Source: Streptomyces aureoverticillatus (GTDB taxonomy: Bacteria > Actinomycetota > Actinomycetes > Streptomycetales > Streptomycetaceae). From it: a DNA stretch of 64,000 nt. This document shows positions 1 through 8,416 of the stretch, piece by piece. The stretch's first letter is position 1; the number at the start of each line of letters is the position of its first letter. Both the position numbers and the translations under genes were made by a program. Location of the stretch: positions 124,001 to 188,000 of the forward strand of contig NZ_BMSY01000005.1 in assembly GCF_014649395.1 (NCBI RefSeq), given 5' to 3'. The notes beneath the pieces are model-generated. The model did no database searches, was not told the DNA's origin, and worked only from the letters and a program-made list of their open reading frames with translations.

Positions 1-63
1 TCGGCCCTGAAGAAGTCCCAGAAGCTCGCCGAGAAGATCTCCGAGGAGTACGAGGGACGATGA
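1..63 (+). CDS. C-terminal tail of ABC transporter solute-binding protein (partial)
   Basis: Only the last 20 codons are in the window; they end in TGA at 61-63. The tail is Lys/Glu-rich (SALKKSQKLAEKISEEYEG), as is common at the C-terminal helix of family-1 sugar-binding lipoproteins. The next gene, a MalF-type permease, starts at ATG 60 and overlaps this stop by 4 nt, so the two are probably translationally coupled. The binding-protein identity rests on this operon position, since the substrate-binding domain lies outside the window. Confidence 0.6.
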   Translation, partial: SALKKSQKLAEKISEEYEGR

Positions 64-1013
64 CCGCCACGACCAGCACCACCGTCACGCCCTCCGCGCG
101 CGTGCCCGCGTCCACCCGACGCCCCTCCGGACGGCTGCGCGCCTGGGCCACCCGGGCGCCCCTCATGCCCGCCCTGATCTTCATGATCGCCGTGACCCAA
201 CTGCCGTTCGTGGCCACGCTGGTGATCTCCTTCTTCGACTGGAACGCCCTCTACCCGGACGCCCGCAGCTTCACCGGCTTCGCCAACTACGAAGAGGTCC
301 TCACGGACGCCGACCTGCGCAAGTCCGTGTGGACGACGATCGTCCTGACGGCGACGGTCGTCCTCGCGAGCCTCGTCATCGGCCTCGGCCTCGCGCTGCT
401 GCTGGACCGCAAGTTCCGCGGCCGAGGCGTGGTACGCACGCTCCTGATCGCGCCGTTCCTGCTGGTGCCGGTGGCCGCGGCACTGCTGTGGAAGCACGTG
501 CTCTACAACCCCGAGTACGGCCTCTTCAACGGCATCCTGCACTGGGTGGGCGGCGACGGCGCCACCCAGCCGGACTGGATCTCCAACACACCACTGCTCG
601 CCATCGAACTGTCCCTGATCTGGCAGTGGACGCCGTTCATGATGCTGATCCTGCTCGCCGGGCTGCAGAGCCGCGACACCGAACTCATCGAGGCCGCCCG
701 CATGGACGGCGCCAACAACTGGCAGGTGTTCCGCCACCTCACGCTGCCGCACCTGCGCCGCTACCTCGAACTGGGCGCCCTGCTCGGCTCGATCTACATC
801 GTGCAGAACTTCGACGCGGTCTTCACGATCACCTCCGGCGGCCTCGGCACCGCGAACCTGCCCTACACCGTCTACCAGAGCTTCTACCAGGCCCACGAGA
901 ACGGCCTGGCGTCCGCCGCCGGTGTGCTCGTCGTCATCGGCTCGATCATCATCGCGACCTTCGCGCTGCGCGTGGTGTCGTCCCTCTTCCGCGAGGAGGT
1001 GTCCCGCGCATGA
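60..1013 (+). CDS. Carbohydrate/polyol ABC transporter permease, MalF type
   Basis: A 317-aa inner-membrane permease of an ABC sugar importer. After a Ser/Thr/Arg-rich cytoplasmic N-terminus (about residues 1-35) there are roughly six hydrophobic segments, the first at MPALIFMIAVTQLPF. The EAA loop that docks on the ATPase is clear near residue 218: EAARMDGANNWQVFRHLTLP. It overlaps the upstream binding-protein stop (ATGA at 60-63) and the second permease start (ATGA at 1010-1013), giving a tightly coupled cistron. No ATPase gene is present here; Streptomyces sugar importers commonly share a distant MsiK-type ATPase, which would fit but is inference. The adjacent polyol dehydrogenase suggests a sugar alcohol substrate such as sorbitol or mannitol. 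Confidence 0.92.
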   Translation: MTATTSTTVTPSARVPASTRRPSGRLRAWATRAPLMPALIFMIAVTQLPFVATLVISFFDWNALYPDARSFTGFANYEEVLTDADLRKSVWTTIVLTATVVLASLVIGLGLALLLDRKFRGRGVVRTLLIAPFLLVPVAAALLWKHVLYNPEYGLFNGILHWVGGDGATQPDWISNTPLLAIELSLIWQWTPFMMLILLAGLQSRDTELIEAARMDGANNWQVFRHLTLPHLRRYLELGALLGSIYIVQNFDAVFTITSGGLGTANLPYTVYQSFYQAHENGLASAAGVLVVIGSIIIATFALRVVSSLFREEVSRA

Positions 1014-1861
1014 GCGCCGACGTACGGAGCGTACGGAGCGTACGCGCCAGGGGAATCGGCCTGGGGCTCGCCGCCTGGCTGGCCGGGCTCCTGTTCTTCC
1101 TGCCCATCGCCTGGATGGCGCTGACGTCCTTCCACTCGGAGGAGGACGCGGCCACCAACCCGCCCTCGGTCGCGGCGTCCCTGACCCTGGACGGCTACCG
1201 GGAGTTCTTCGGCGCGGGCGGCGGCGCGAGCCCCTGGCCCTCGCTCATCAACTCCTTCGTGGCGTCGACGGCGTCGACGCTCCTCGTCCTCGTCCTGGCC
1301 CTCCCGGCGGCGTACGCCCTCTCCATCCGCCCGGTGAAGAAGTGGACGGACGTCCTGTTCTTCTTCCTGTCGACGAAGATGCTGCCGGTGGTGGCAGGCC
1401 TCCTCCCCATCTACCTCTTCGCCAAGAACACCGACTTCCTCGACAACATCTGGCTCCTGGTCATCCTCTATACGTCGATGAACCTGCCGATCGCCGTGTG
1501 GATGATGCAGTCGTTCCTGTCCGAGGTGCCGGTGGCGATCATCGAGGCCGCGCAGATCGACGGCGCCCGCCTCCCGACGATCCTCACCCGCGTGGTCGCG
1601 CCCATCGCACTCCCCGGCATCGCGGCAACGTCCCTCATCTGCTTCATCTTCAGCTGGAACGAACTGCTCTTCGCCCGGGTCCTGACGGGGGTGGTCGCGC
1701 AGACGGCCCCCGTCTTCCTGACCGGCTTCATCACCAGCCAGGGCCTGTTCCTGGCCAAGGTGTGCGCCGCGTCGCTCGTCATCTCCCTGCCGGTGCTCGC
1801 CGCGGGGTTCGCCGCCCAGGACAAGCTGGTCCAGGGCCTGTCGTTGGGAGCCGTCAAGTGA
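1010..1861 (+). CDS. Carbohydrate/polyol ABC transporter permease, MalG type
   Basis: A 283-aa partner permease forming the heterodimeric channel with the preceding gene. It starts at ATG 1010, overlapping the upstream TGA. The N-terminal membrane segment is around LGLAAWLAGLLFFLPIAW, followed by the periplasmic loop and five further hydrophobic segments typical of MalG proteins. The EAA motif is EAAQIDGARLPTILTRVVAP, near residue 180. The stop (TGA 1859-1861) overlaps the GTG start of the dehydrogenase, so transport and first catabolic step are co-expressed. A longer open frame running through this locus is only an extension into the upstream gene's alternative frame. Confidence 0.92.
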   Translation: MSADVRSVRSVRARGIGLGLAAWLAGLLFFLPIAWMALTSFHSEEDAATNPPSVAASLTLDGYREFFGAGGGASPWPSLINSFVASTASTLLVLVLALPAAYALSIRPVKKWTDVLFFFLSTKMLPVVAGLLPIYLFAKNTDFLDNIWLLVILYTSMNLPIAVWMMQSFLSEVPVAIIEAAQIDGARLPTILTRVVAPIALPGIAATSLICFIFSWNELLFARVLTGVVAQTAPVFLTGFITSQGLFLAKVCAASLVISLPVLAAGFAAQDKLVQGLSLGAVK

Positions 1862-2847
1862 AAGCCGCCATCATCGAGTCCGTCGGCAAGGCAGTGGTCG
1901 GCGAGGTGCCCGACCCCACGCCCGGGCCGCGCGACGTCGTCGTCGAAGTCGCCGCGTGCGGACTGTGCGGGACCGATCTGCACATCCTCCAGGGCGAGTT
2001 CGCGCCGACCCTGCCGGTGGTGCCGGGGCACGAGTTCGCCGGCGAGGTGGTCGGCGTGGGCACCGCGGTCACCGAGCTGTCGGTCGGCGACCGCGTGGCC
2101 GTGGACCCCTCCCTGTACTGCTACGAGTGCCGCTACTGCCGCGACGGCCACAACAACCTGTGCGAGCGGTGGGCCGCGATCGGCGTGACCACGGCGGGGG
2201 GCGCCGCGCAGTACGCGGTGGCGCCGGTCGCCAACTGTGTGCGGCTGCCCGAGCACGTCCGCACCCAGGACGCCGCCCTCATCGAGCCGCTGTCCTGCGC
2301 GGTGCGCGGCTACGACGTGCTGCGCACCCGGCTCGGCGCGCACGTCCTGATCTACGGCTCCGGGACCATGGGCCTGATGATGCTGGAGCTCGCCAAGCGC
2401 ACCGGGGCCGCGAGCGTCGACGTCGTCGACCTCAACCCGGAGCGGCTGGCCACCGCCGCGCGGCTCGGCGTCACCGGCACCGGCGCGAGCGCCGACGAAC
2501 TCGACCGCCCGCAGGGCTGGGACGTCGTCGTCGACGCCACCGGCAACGCGGCGGCCATCCAGGACGGGCTGGGGCGGGTCGCCAAGGCGGGCACGTTCCT
2601 CCAGTTCGGCGTCGCGGACTATGCGACGCGCGTGACGATCGATCCGTACCGGATCTACAACCAAGAGATCACGATCACTGGGTCCATGGCCGTCCTCCAC
2701 AGCTACGAACGCGCCGCCGAGCTGTTCGCCGCCGGGGTGCTCGACCCCGACGTCTTCATCAGCGACCGGGTGCCGCTGGAGCGGTACCCCGAGGCGCTGG
2801 GGAGGTTCGCGGCGGGGGTGGGGCGGAAGATTGTGGTGGTGCCGTAG
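1858..2847 (+). CDS. Zinc-dependent medium-chain alcohol (polyol) dehydrogenase
   Basis: A 329-aa cytoplasmic MDR-superfamily oxidoreductase, probably oxidising the imported polyol to a ketose with NAD(P)+. Catalytic zinc ligands C37 (GLCGTD) and H58-E59 (PGHEF) are present, and the structural zinc lobe has four cysteines at about 88, 91, 94 and 102 (CYECRYC...LC). The Rossmann part has a YGSGTMGLMMLEL glycine-rich loop near residue 165 and an acidic D after the second strand (VVDLNPER), which favours NAD. It starts with GTG overlapping the permease stop by 4 nt. Family resemblance is to sorbitol/threonine dehydrogenases; the exact substrate cannot be read from sequence. Confidence 0.88.
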   Translation: MKAAIIESVGKAVVGEVPDPTPGPRDVVVEVAACGLCGTDLHILQGEFAPTLPVVPGHEFAGEVVGVGTAVTELSVGDRVAVDPSLYCYECRYCRDGHNNLCERWAAIGVTTAGGAAQYAVAPVANCVRLPEHVRTQDAALIEPLSCAVRGYDVLRTRLGAHVLIYGSGTMGLMMLELAKRTGAASVDVVDLNPERLATAARLGVTGTGASADELDRPQGWDVVVDATGNAAAIQDGLGRVAKAGTFLQFGVADYATRVTIDPYRIYNQEITITGSMAVLHSYERAAELFAAGVLDPDVFISDRVPLERYPEALGRFAAGVGRKIVVVP

Positions 2848-2848
2848 G

Positions 2849-3115
2849 GGGCCCTGCGGGGCTTTCCCCAGTCCCGCCCCTTCCCGCTGCATCGATCAGC
2901 GGCTCCGCCGCGGGCAGGGGGCTCCGCCCCCTGGACCCCCGCTTGTCGCCGCTCCGCGGCTCGTCCTCAAACTCCCCCAAGCTCTTGAAGAGCAGGGAGG
3001 GACCCCCTCGACGGGCTGTATTTTTCAGCCCCTCCGGCGTTTGAGGAGCGGGGGTCTGGGGGCAGAGCCCCCAGTTTCGGGAAGGGGCGGGATTGGGGAG
3101 CCCCCGGCAGGGCCC
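2849..3115. repeat. Dispersed intergenic inverted-repeat element, copy A
   Basis: The 332-nt gene-free gap 2848-3179 is nearly filled by a GC-rich element with long inverted ends. The left arm at 2849-2886 (GGGCCCTGCGGGGC...) is the imperfect complement of the right arm at 3078-3115 (...GGCAGGGCCC). The interior carries the CTCCGGCGTTTGAGGAGCGG core (about 3032-3051), a T-run at about 3020-3024 and a small hairpin around CAAGCTCTTGAAGAGC. A related copy lies at 13305-13465. No credible coding frame was seen. It probably also ends transcription of the upstream operon. Confidence 0.75.
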
Positions 3116-3179
3116 ACCCACCCGCAGAAAAACCCCGAGGTAAGGGAACGGCAAAGTCCCCCCGCTCGTTACCCCAGGC

Positions 3180-4412
3180 ATGACAGCTATGACCCCCGGC
3201 TCGAACATCCCGCTGACCGCGGCCCGCGTGGCGGTGGACGTCACCGCCCCCGTGCGGCTCGACGTATCGGGCCTGCTGCTCACCGCCGACGGCAAGGTGC
3301 GCTCAGACAACGACTTCATCTTCTACAACCAGCCCACGGGCCCCGGCGTGACGTACCGCTCCGGCGGCGGCACGTCCCCGGACGCGATCACGGTGGACAC
3401 CGCATCCGTCCCGCCCGGCATCGAGAAGATCGTCGTGACGGCCAGCCCGGACGCGGCCGGCCAGTCCTTCCAGGGCGTCGAGCCCACGGCCACGATCCGC
3501 AACGCGGACGACGGCTCGGTCCTCGCCACCTTCACCCCGCCCCAGCTCGGCACGGAGACGGCCCTCGTCATCGTCGAGATCTATCTGCGCAACGGCGCCT
3601 GGAAGGCCCGCGCGGTCGGCCAGGGGTACGCGAACGGCCTGGCGGGCATCGCGACGGACTTCGGCGTGACGGTCGAGGAGCCCGCCCCTGCTCCGGCCCC
3701 CGCCCAGCCCGCGGCCCCCGCGGCACCCCTTGCGCCGCCGACCGGCCCCCCGGTCCAGGCCCCGCCCCCGCCGATGGCCCAGCCCCCCGCCCCGCCGGCC
3801 CCCGCGGCCCCCGCCGCGCCCGCGCCCGGCGCCGGGAAGATCAACCTGGACAAGGGCCGGGTCAGCCTCCAGAAGAACCAGACCGTGTCCCTGGTCAAGG
3901 GCGGCCGCCCACTCCTCTCCCAGGTCAAGATGGGCCTCGGCTGGGAGCCCGCGTTCCGCGGCAAGGACATCGACCTGGACGCGTCGGTCATCGCGTACGG
4001 CCCGCAGCGCAACCACATCGACAGCTGCTATTTCGGCAAGCTGAAGATCCTCAAGGGCGCCGTCAAGCACTCCGGCGACAACCTCACGGGCGAGGGCGGC
4101 GGTGACGACGAGGTGATCGTGGTCGACCTCGGTGCCCTCCCGCAGGAGGTCACCGGCCTGGTCTTCACCGTCAACTCCTTCTCCGGCCAGAAGTTCACGG
4201 AGGTCGCCAAGGCCTACTGCCGCCTGATCGACGGCGCCACCGGCGAGGAACTGGTCCGCTTCGACCTGACGAACGCCGAGGCGCAGACGGGCGTGATGAT
4301 GGCGAAGCTGATCCGCCAGTTCACGGGCGAGTGGGACATGACGGCGATGGGCGACTTCGTGAAGTCCCGCACGGTGCGGGGCATGGTGAAGCCCGCGGCG
4401 CAGGCGCTTTAG
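3180..4412 (+). CDS. TerD-family stress protein with two TerD-like domains
   Basis: A 410-aa protein of the tellurium-resistance TerD/TerA family, cytoplasmic calcium-binding stress proteins abundant in Streptomyces. The N-terminal TerD-like domain (about 1-165) begins with the family pattern PGSNIPLTAARVAVDV. A Pro/Ala-rich linker (about 165-220) follows, then a second TerD-like domain (about 220-405) containing KMGLGWEPA and the acidic D-L-D-A-S strand (KDIDLDASVIAYG) typical of Ca2+ sites. Two in-frame starts exist, ATG 3180 and ATG 3189 (MTPGSNIP); neither has a strong Shine-Dalgarno, and homologous N-termini usually begin close to the second. Exact molecular function is unknown for the family. 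Confidence 0.88.
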   Translation: MTAMTPGSNIPLTAARVAVDVTAPVRLDVSGLLLTADGKVRSDNDFIFYNQPTGPGVTYRSGGGTSPDAITVDTASVPPGIEKIVVTASPDAAGQSFQGVEPTATIRNADDGSVLATFTPPQLGTETALVIVEIYLRNGAWKARAVGQGYANGLAGIATDFGVTVEEPAPAPAPAQPAAPAAPLAPPTGPPVQAPPPPMAQPPAPPAPAAPAAPAPGAGKINLDKGRVSLQKNQTVSLVKGGRPLLSQVKMGLGWEPAFRGKDIDLDASVIAYGPQRNHIDSCYFGKLKILKGAVKHSGDNLTGEGGGDDEVIVVDLGALPQEVTGLVFTVNSFSGQKFTEVAKAYCRLIDGATGEELVRFDLTNAEAQTGVMMAKLIRQFTGEWDMTAMGDFVKSRTVRGMVKPAAQAL

Positions 4413-4436
4413 CGCGCGGCGCTCCGGTAGCGGCGG

Positions 4437-4473
4437 GGGCGTGGCGGGCACACCAGTGGTGTCCGCCACGCCC
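4437..4473. terminator. Bidirectional hairpin terminator between terD-like gene and acdS
   Basis: An 11-bp GC stem (GGGCGTGGCGG / CCGCCACGCCC) is extended by an inner ACACC/GGTGT stem with a small bulge. It sits in the 106-nt gap between two convergent stop codons, as expected for a shared terminator. There is no U-tract, which is usual in Streptomyces. Confidence 0.7.
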
Positions 4474-4518
4474 TCGCCCACGCCCACGGGCCCGCCCCCC
4501 CGGGAGGGGCCGGGCCCG

Positions 4519-5595
4519 CTAGTCGAACAGCGCGCTGTACGCGTTCAGCGCGGGCTGACCTCCCAGATGGGCGTACAGCACCGTGGAGTCGGGTCCGATC
4601 TCGCCGCGGCGTACCAGGTCGATGAGGCCCGCCATCGACTTCCCCTCGTACACCGGGTCGGTGATCATGCCCTCTGTGCGGGCGGCGAGCCGCATCGCGT
4701 CGAGGGTGGCCGCGTCGGGGATGCCGTAGGTACCGGCGTGGTAGCGCTCGTCCAGCTCCACGTCCGCGTCCTCGATCTTCCTTCGTACGCCGATGAGTTC
4801 GGCCGTGCCGCGGGCTGTCCGCAGAGTTTGCTCGCGGGTGCGCGCGGGCTCGGCGGAGGCGTCGATGCCGATGACGCGGCGCGACCGGGCGCCCCCGGCC
4901 GCCCCTGCCGCGCCCCCGGCCCCCCCTGCGGCTTCCGCGTCCTCGGCGAGCGCCGCGAACCCCGCGACCATCCCGGCCTGCGTGGACCCCGTGACCGAGC
5001 ACACCACGACGGTGTCGAAGAAGACGCCCGACCGCCGCTCCTGCTCGGCGACCTCCGCGGCCCAGCCGGCGAAGCCGAGGCCGCCCAGGCGGTGTTCGGA
5101 GGCGCCCGCCGGGATGGCGTACGGCTTGCCGCCCGACTCCTCGACCTCCCGCACGGCCCGCGCCCAGCTCTCCTTGACGCCGATGCCGAACCCGGCCCGC
5201 ACCAGGCGGACGTCGGCGCCCGCGAGCCGGCTGATCAGGATGTTGCCGACCTTGTCGTACACGGAGTCGGGCCACTCGACCCAGCTCTCCTGGATCAGCA
5301 CGCACTTGAGCCCGGCGCGGGCCGCGACGGCCGCGACCTGCCGGGTGTGGTTGGACTGCACCCCGCCCACCGACACCAGCGTGTCGCAGCCCTCCGCGAG
5401 CGCGTCGGCGACCAGGTACTCCAGCTTGCGGGTCTTGTTGCCGCCGTAGGCGATGCCCGAGTTGCAGTCCTCCCGCTTGGCCCACAGCGCCGGGCCGCCG
5501 AGATGGCGGGTCAGCCGCTCCAGGGGGTGGACGGGTGAGGGGCCGAAGAGCAGGGGGTATCGGGGGAAGGACTGGAGCGTGGTGGCGAGGGACAC
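4519..5595 (-). CDS. acdS: 1-aminocyclopropane-1-carboxylate (ACC) deaminase
   Basis: A 358-aa PLP enzyme that opens ACC, the plant ethylene precursor, to 2-oxobutyrate and ammonia. The PLP lysine is K54 (YGGNKTRKLEY) and the carboxylate-binding SNHTRQ follows at about 81-86. The two residues that separate true ACC deaminases from D-cysteine desulfhydrases are both of the deaminase type: Glu in PVYEGKSM and Leu in YAHLGGQPALNAY. An odd Gly/Ala-rich insertion (AEAAGGAGGAAGAAGG) lies in the middle, absent from typical 338-aa enzymes, and probably forms a surface loop. It is divergent from the kinase gene at 5863 and convergent with the terD-like gene. Lowering plant ethylene is the usual ecological role; in this strain it is inferred. 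Confidence 0.9.
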   Translation of the reverse strand: MSLATTLQSFPRYPLLFGPSPVHPLERLTRHLGGPALWAKREDCNSGIAYGGNKTRKLEYLVADALAEGCDTLVSVGGVQSNHTRQVAAVAARAGLKCVLIQESWVEWPDSVYDKVGNILISRLAGADVRLVRAGFGIGVKESWARAVREVEESGGKPYAIPAGASEHRLGGLGFAGWAAEVAEQERRSGVFFDTVVVCSVTGSTQAGMVAGFAALAEDAEAAGGAGGAAGAAGGARSRRVIGIDASAEPARTREQTLRTARGTAELIGVRRKIEDADVELDERYHAGTYGIPDAATLDAMRLAARTEGMITDPVYEGKSMAGLIDLVRRGEIGPDSTVLYAHLGGQPALNAYSALFD

Positions 5596-5862
5596 GGGGC
5601 CTCCTGGGGTCCTGTGCGGGCGGGGCGGCCGGCCCGCGAGGACGCCCTGCGGGCCGGTCGGCCGCGGTGCCTTGCGGTCAGCAGCCAGCGTGCGGGCCGG
5701 GCCTGGGGACGATCAACCCCCGTGCGCAGCCTGTCCCGTGGCCCCGCCTCGCGGCGGTGCCCCGCCAGGCATCACCCGATCGAGCGGATGAGCGAGCCCG
5801 CAACCGTACGATGCCTCAGGGGCGTCGCACTGTGAGGTCGATCCGGGGAGGGGACTGGCGGC

Positions 5863-8331
5863 ATGGCAGGGGCCACGCGGGGGACGCCCGTCGAAGTCGG
5901 GGGGTATCGGCTGATCGCGCGGCTCGGGGCGGGCGGCATGGGCCGGGTGGAGTTGGCGCGGTCCGCGTCCGGGCGGCCCGTCGCCGTGAAGACGGTGCAC
6001 GCGCATCTCGCCGCCGAGCCGGAGTTCCGCGAGCGCTTCCGCCGCGAGACGGCCGCCGCGCGCGCCGTCACCGGGCCGTACACCGCGGCCGTGCTCGACG
6101 CCGACCCGGACGCCGAACAGCCTTGGCTGGTCACGGAGTTCTGCGCGGGCCCGGTCCTCACGGACGCCGTGGCCGCGCACGGCGCGCTGTCCGCCGCCGA
6201 CCTCGCGGCGCTCGGCGCGTCCCTCGCGGAGGCGCTCGCGGCGGTGCACGCGGCCGGTCTTGTGCACCGTGACCTGAAGCCGTCCAACGTGGTCGTCACC
6301 CGCGACGGCCCCAAGGTCCTCGACTTCGGCATCGCCAAGAGCGCGGCCGACGACAGTCTCACCGCCACGGACGAGGCCATCGGCTCCCCGGGCTTCATCG
6401 CGCCGGAGCAGCTCGCGCGCGGTGCCGAGGACACCCGGCCGGGTCCGCCCGCCGATGTCTTCGCGCTCGGCGCGCTGCTCGCCCTCGCCGCGACGGGCCG
6501 CGCCCCGTTCGGCGCGGACGGCGCCGCCCGCGTCCTGTACCGCACCCTGCACGAGGCCCCGGACCTCGACGGCGTCCCCGGCCCCGACCTGCACGCCTTC
6601 CTGGCCCGCTGCCTGACCCGCGCCCCCGAGGACCGCCCGACGGTCGGCGAGGTCCTGGACTGGTGCGGGGCGCGGACGCGGGGGATGCCGTGGTGGGAGC
6701 GGGGCGCCGTGGCTGACCTGATACGACGTCATGAGGACGACGTGGCAAGGCTGTTGGGGCACGTCGGGACGGACGGCGCGCTTACGTCCACCGCTCCCCC
6801 AGCGCCGGACGAGGCACCTTCGCCCGCTCCCCCAGCGCCGGACGAGGCACCTTCGCCCGCTCCCCCGCCGCCGGGCGGAGCGACTTCGCCCGCCCCCTCA
6901 CCGCCGGACCACGTGCCGCCCGCCGACGCGCCCCGGACCACGGCACCGCGCCCCACGGCACCCCCGCCCGCCACACCGTCCGCCACCGCGGCGCCCACCG
7001 TCGCGCTGCCGACCCGCGAGGGCCGTCGCCCCTCCCGGCGCCGGGTTCTCCTGTGGGGCGGCGGTGCCCTCGCCGCGGCGGCGGGGACCACCGGGGTGGT
7101 GGTCGCGGCCCTGGGCGGGCGCGAGGGTCGGCCGGGCGGAGGCTCCCGGGAGCGGCGGCGGCCGGGGACCACCGCGCAGGGGCGGGTGCTGTGGAGCCGT
7201 GACGCGGGCGACCTCCGGTCCGACAGCGGGCTGCTGCGCCGCGGCGACGATCTGTTTCTGCTCGGCGCGGCCTCCCTCACCTGCGTCGACGCCCGCTCCA
7301 ACACGGTGCGCTGGGTGTACGCCGGGGAGCAGTTGCAGGGCGTCGACCGCTACCACGACACGGTGTACGTCCTGCGGGACGACCTCTTCGAACCGGAGCT
7401 GCGCGCCCTGAACGCCGCCACCGGCCGCGAGGTGTGGACCTCGCCCCACCCGCGCCTCAACCCGAAGCGCCGCACCACCGCGCCGACCGGCTTCGACGCC
7501 GACCACAGCGCGCTCGAAGGCGGCCAGGGCCGGTTCCTGCTGGCGGGCGACGTGCTGTGCCTCCTGACGTACGCCCCGTACGACACCATGTGGGCGCGGC
7601 GCAGCTCGTGGGGCCGGCACTGGCGGGCGTACGGATTCGACGCGCGTACCCGTGAGGCGCTGTGGTTCCACGAGGGCGCCGCCGCCGGGGTGATCGGCGT
7701 GGACCAGGCGGGCGGCCGCATCGCCGTGGCCACGTCGAAGAACCCGGGCAGCCCGGGCACGGACGACTACGCGCGCCGGGACCCGCTGGTCGTGCTGCGC
7801 GCGGCGGACGGCAAGGTGGAGCGGACGGTGCGGAACGGGGCCCGGTTTCCGCGGGCCCACCCGGGCGCGAAGGGCACGGCCTGTTACGCGGACCGCACCG
7901 CGATCCGCGTGGTGGACCTGGCCACGGGCCGCGTCCGCTGGAGCCGCCGGGTGGAGTCGGCCACGGCGGTGACCCCGCTGCCCACGCGCGGCATGCTGCT
8001 CGCCGCCACGTACGAAGGCCTGAGCGGGTACGCGGCGGCGTCCGGCGGCGGGCCCCGGTGGACGCGCACCGACGTCGACGAACTCACCACCGCCGACGGC
8101 TCGTTGCTGACCGCGGGCGGCCTCGTGTTCGTCTCGGGCCCCGAGCCGGACACGGACGGCGAGCCCGGTTGGGGCCTGCACGCCCTCGACGTCCGCACGG
8201 GCCGCACGGTCTGGGCGGTACGGTCCGACACCGTCGCGTCGACGAAGGCGGCGTCCGCCGCGCCGGACCTGGTCCACCTGTACGCCGACGGGACGGTCGT
8301 GGCGATCGCACCCCCGAAGGGACGGCCGTGA
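5863..8331 (+). CDS. Membrane Ser/Thr protein kinase with PQQ-like beta-propeller domain (first of tandem pair)
   Basis: An 822-aa Hanks-type kinase. The kinase domain (about 14-275) has the glycine loop LGAGGMG, VAIK-type lysine K43 (VAVKTV), catalytic HRDLKPSN (D137, N142) and DFG (D155), so it should be active. A Pro-rich linker (about 305-390) contains a perfect 33-nt tandem duplication at 6793-6858. One membrane segment (about 394-417) is preceded by a twin-arginine-like RRRVLLWGGG. The extracytoplasmic half has repeated strands with ALNAATGREVW and ALDVRTGRTVW, typical of PQQ-like propeller blades, probably a ligand sensor. ATG 5863 has a purine-rich GGGGAGGGG upstream. Downstream is a paralogue with the same architecture; substrates are unknown. 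Confidence 0.9.
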   Translation: MAGATRGTPVEVGGYRLIARLGAGGMGRVELARSASGRPVAVKTVHAHLAAEPEFRERFRRETAAARAVTGPYTAAVLDADPDAEQPWLVTEFCAGPVLTDAVAAHGALSAADLAALGASLAEALAAVHAAGLVHRDLKPSNVVVTRDGPKVLDFGIAKSAADDSLTATDEAIGSPGFIAPEQLARGAEDTRPGPPADVFALGALLALAATGRAPFGADGAARVLYRTLHEAPDLDGVPGPDLHAFLARCLTRAPEDRPTVGEVLDWCGARTRGMPWWERGAVADLIRRHEDDVARLLGHVGTDGALTSTAPPAPDEAPSPAPPAPDEAPSPAPPPPGGATSPAPSPPDHVPPADAPRTTAPRPTAPPPATPSATAAPTVALPTREGRRPSRRRVLLWGGGALAAAAGTTGVVVAALGGREGRPGGGSRERRRPGTTAQGRVLWSRDAGDLRSDSGLLRRGDDLFLLGAASLTCVDARSNTVRWVYAGEQLQGVDRYHDTVYVLRDDLFEPELRALNAATGREVWTSPHPRLNPKRRTTAPTGFDADHSALEGGQGRFLLAGDVLCLLTYAPYDTMWARRSSWGRHWRAYGFDARTREALWFHEGAAAGVIGVDQAGGRIAVATSKNPGSPGTDDYARRDPLVVLRAADGKVERTVRNGARFPRAHPGAKGTACYADRTAIRVVDLATGRVRWSRRVESATAVTPLPTRGMLLAATYEGLSGYAAASGGGPRWTRTDVDELTTADGSLLTAGGLVFVSGPEPDTDGEPGWGLHALDVRTGRTVWAVRSDTVASTKAASAAPDLVHLYADGTVVAIAPPKGRP

Positions 8332-8416
8332 CGGCACCTGGACGCGGTGAGGAGGCACGCCCCGAGCGGGGCGACGACGCGCACGGGTGCCGTGCCGAGC
8401 CGGGCGGTGTCCCGGC

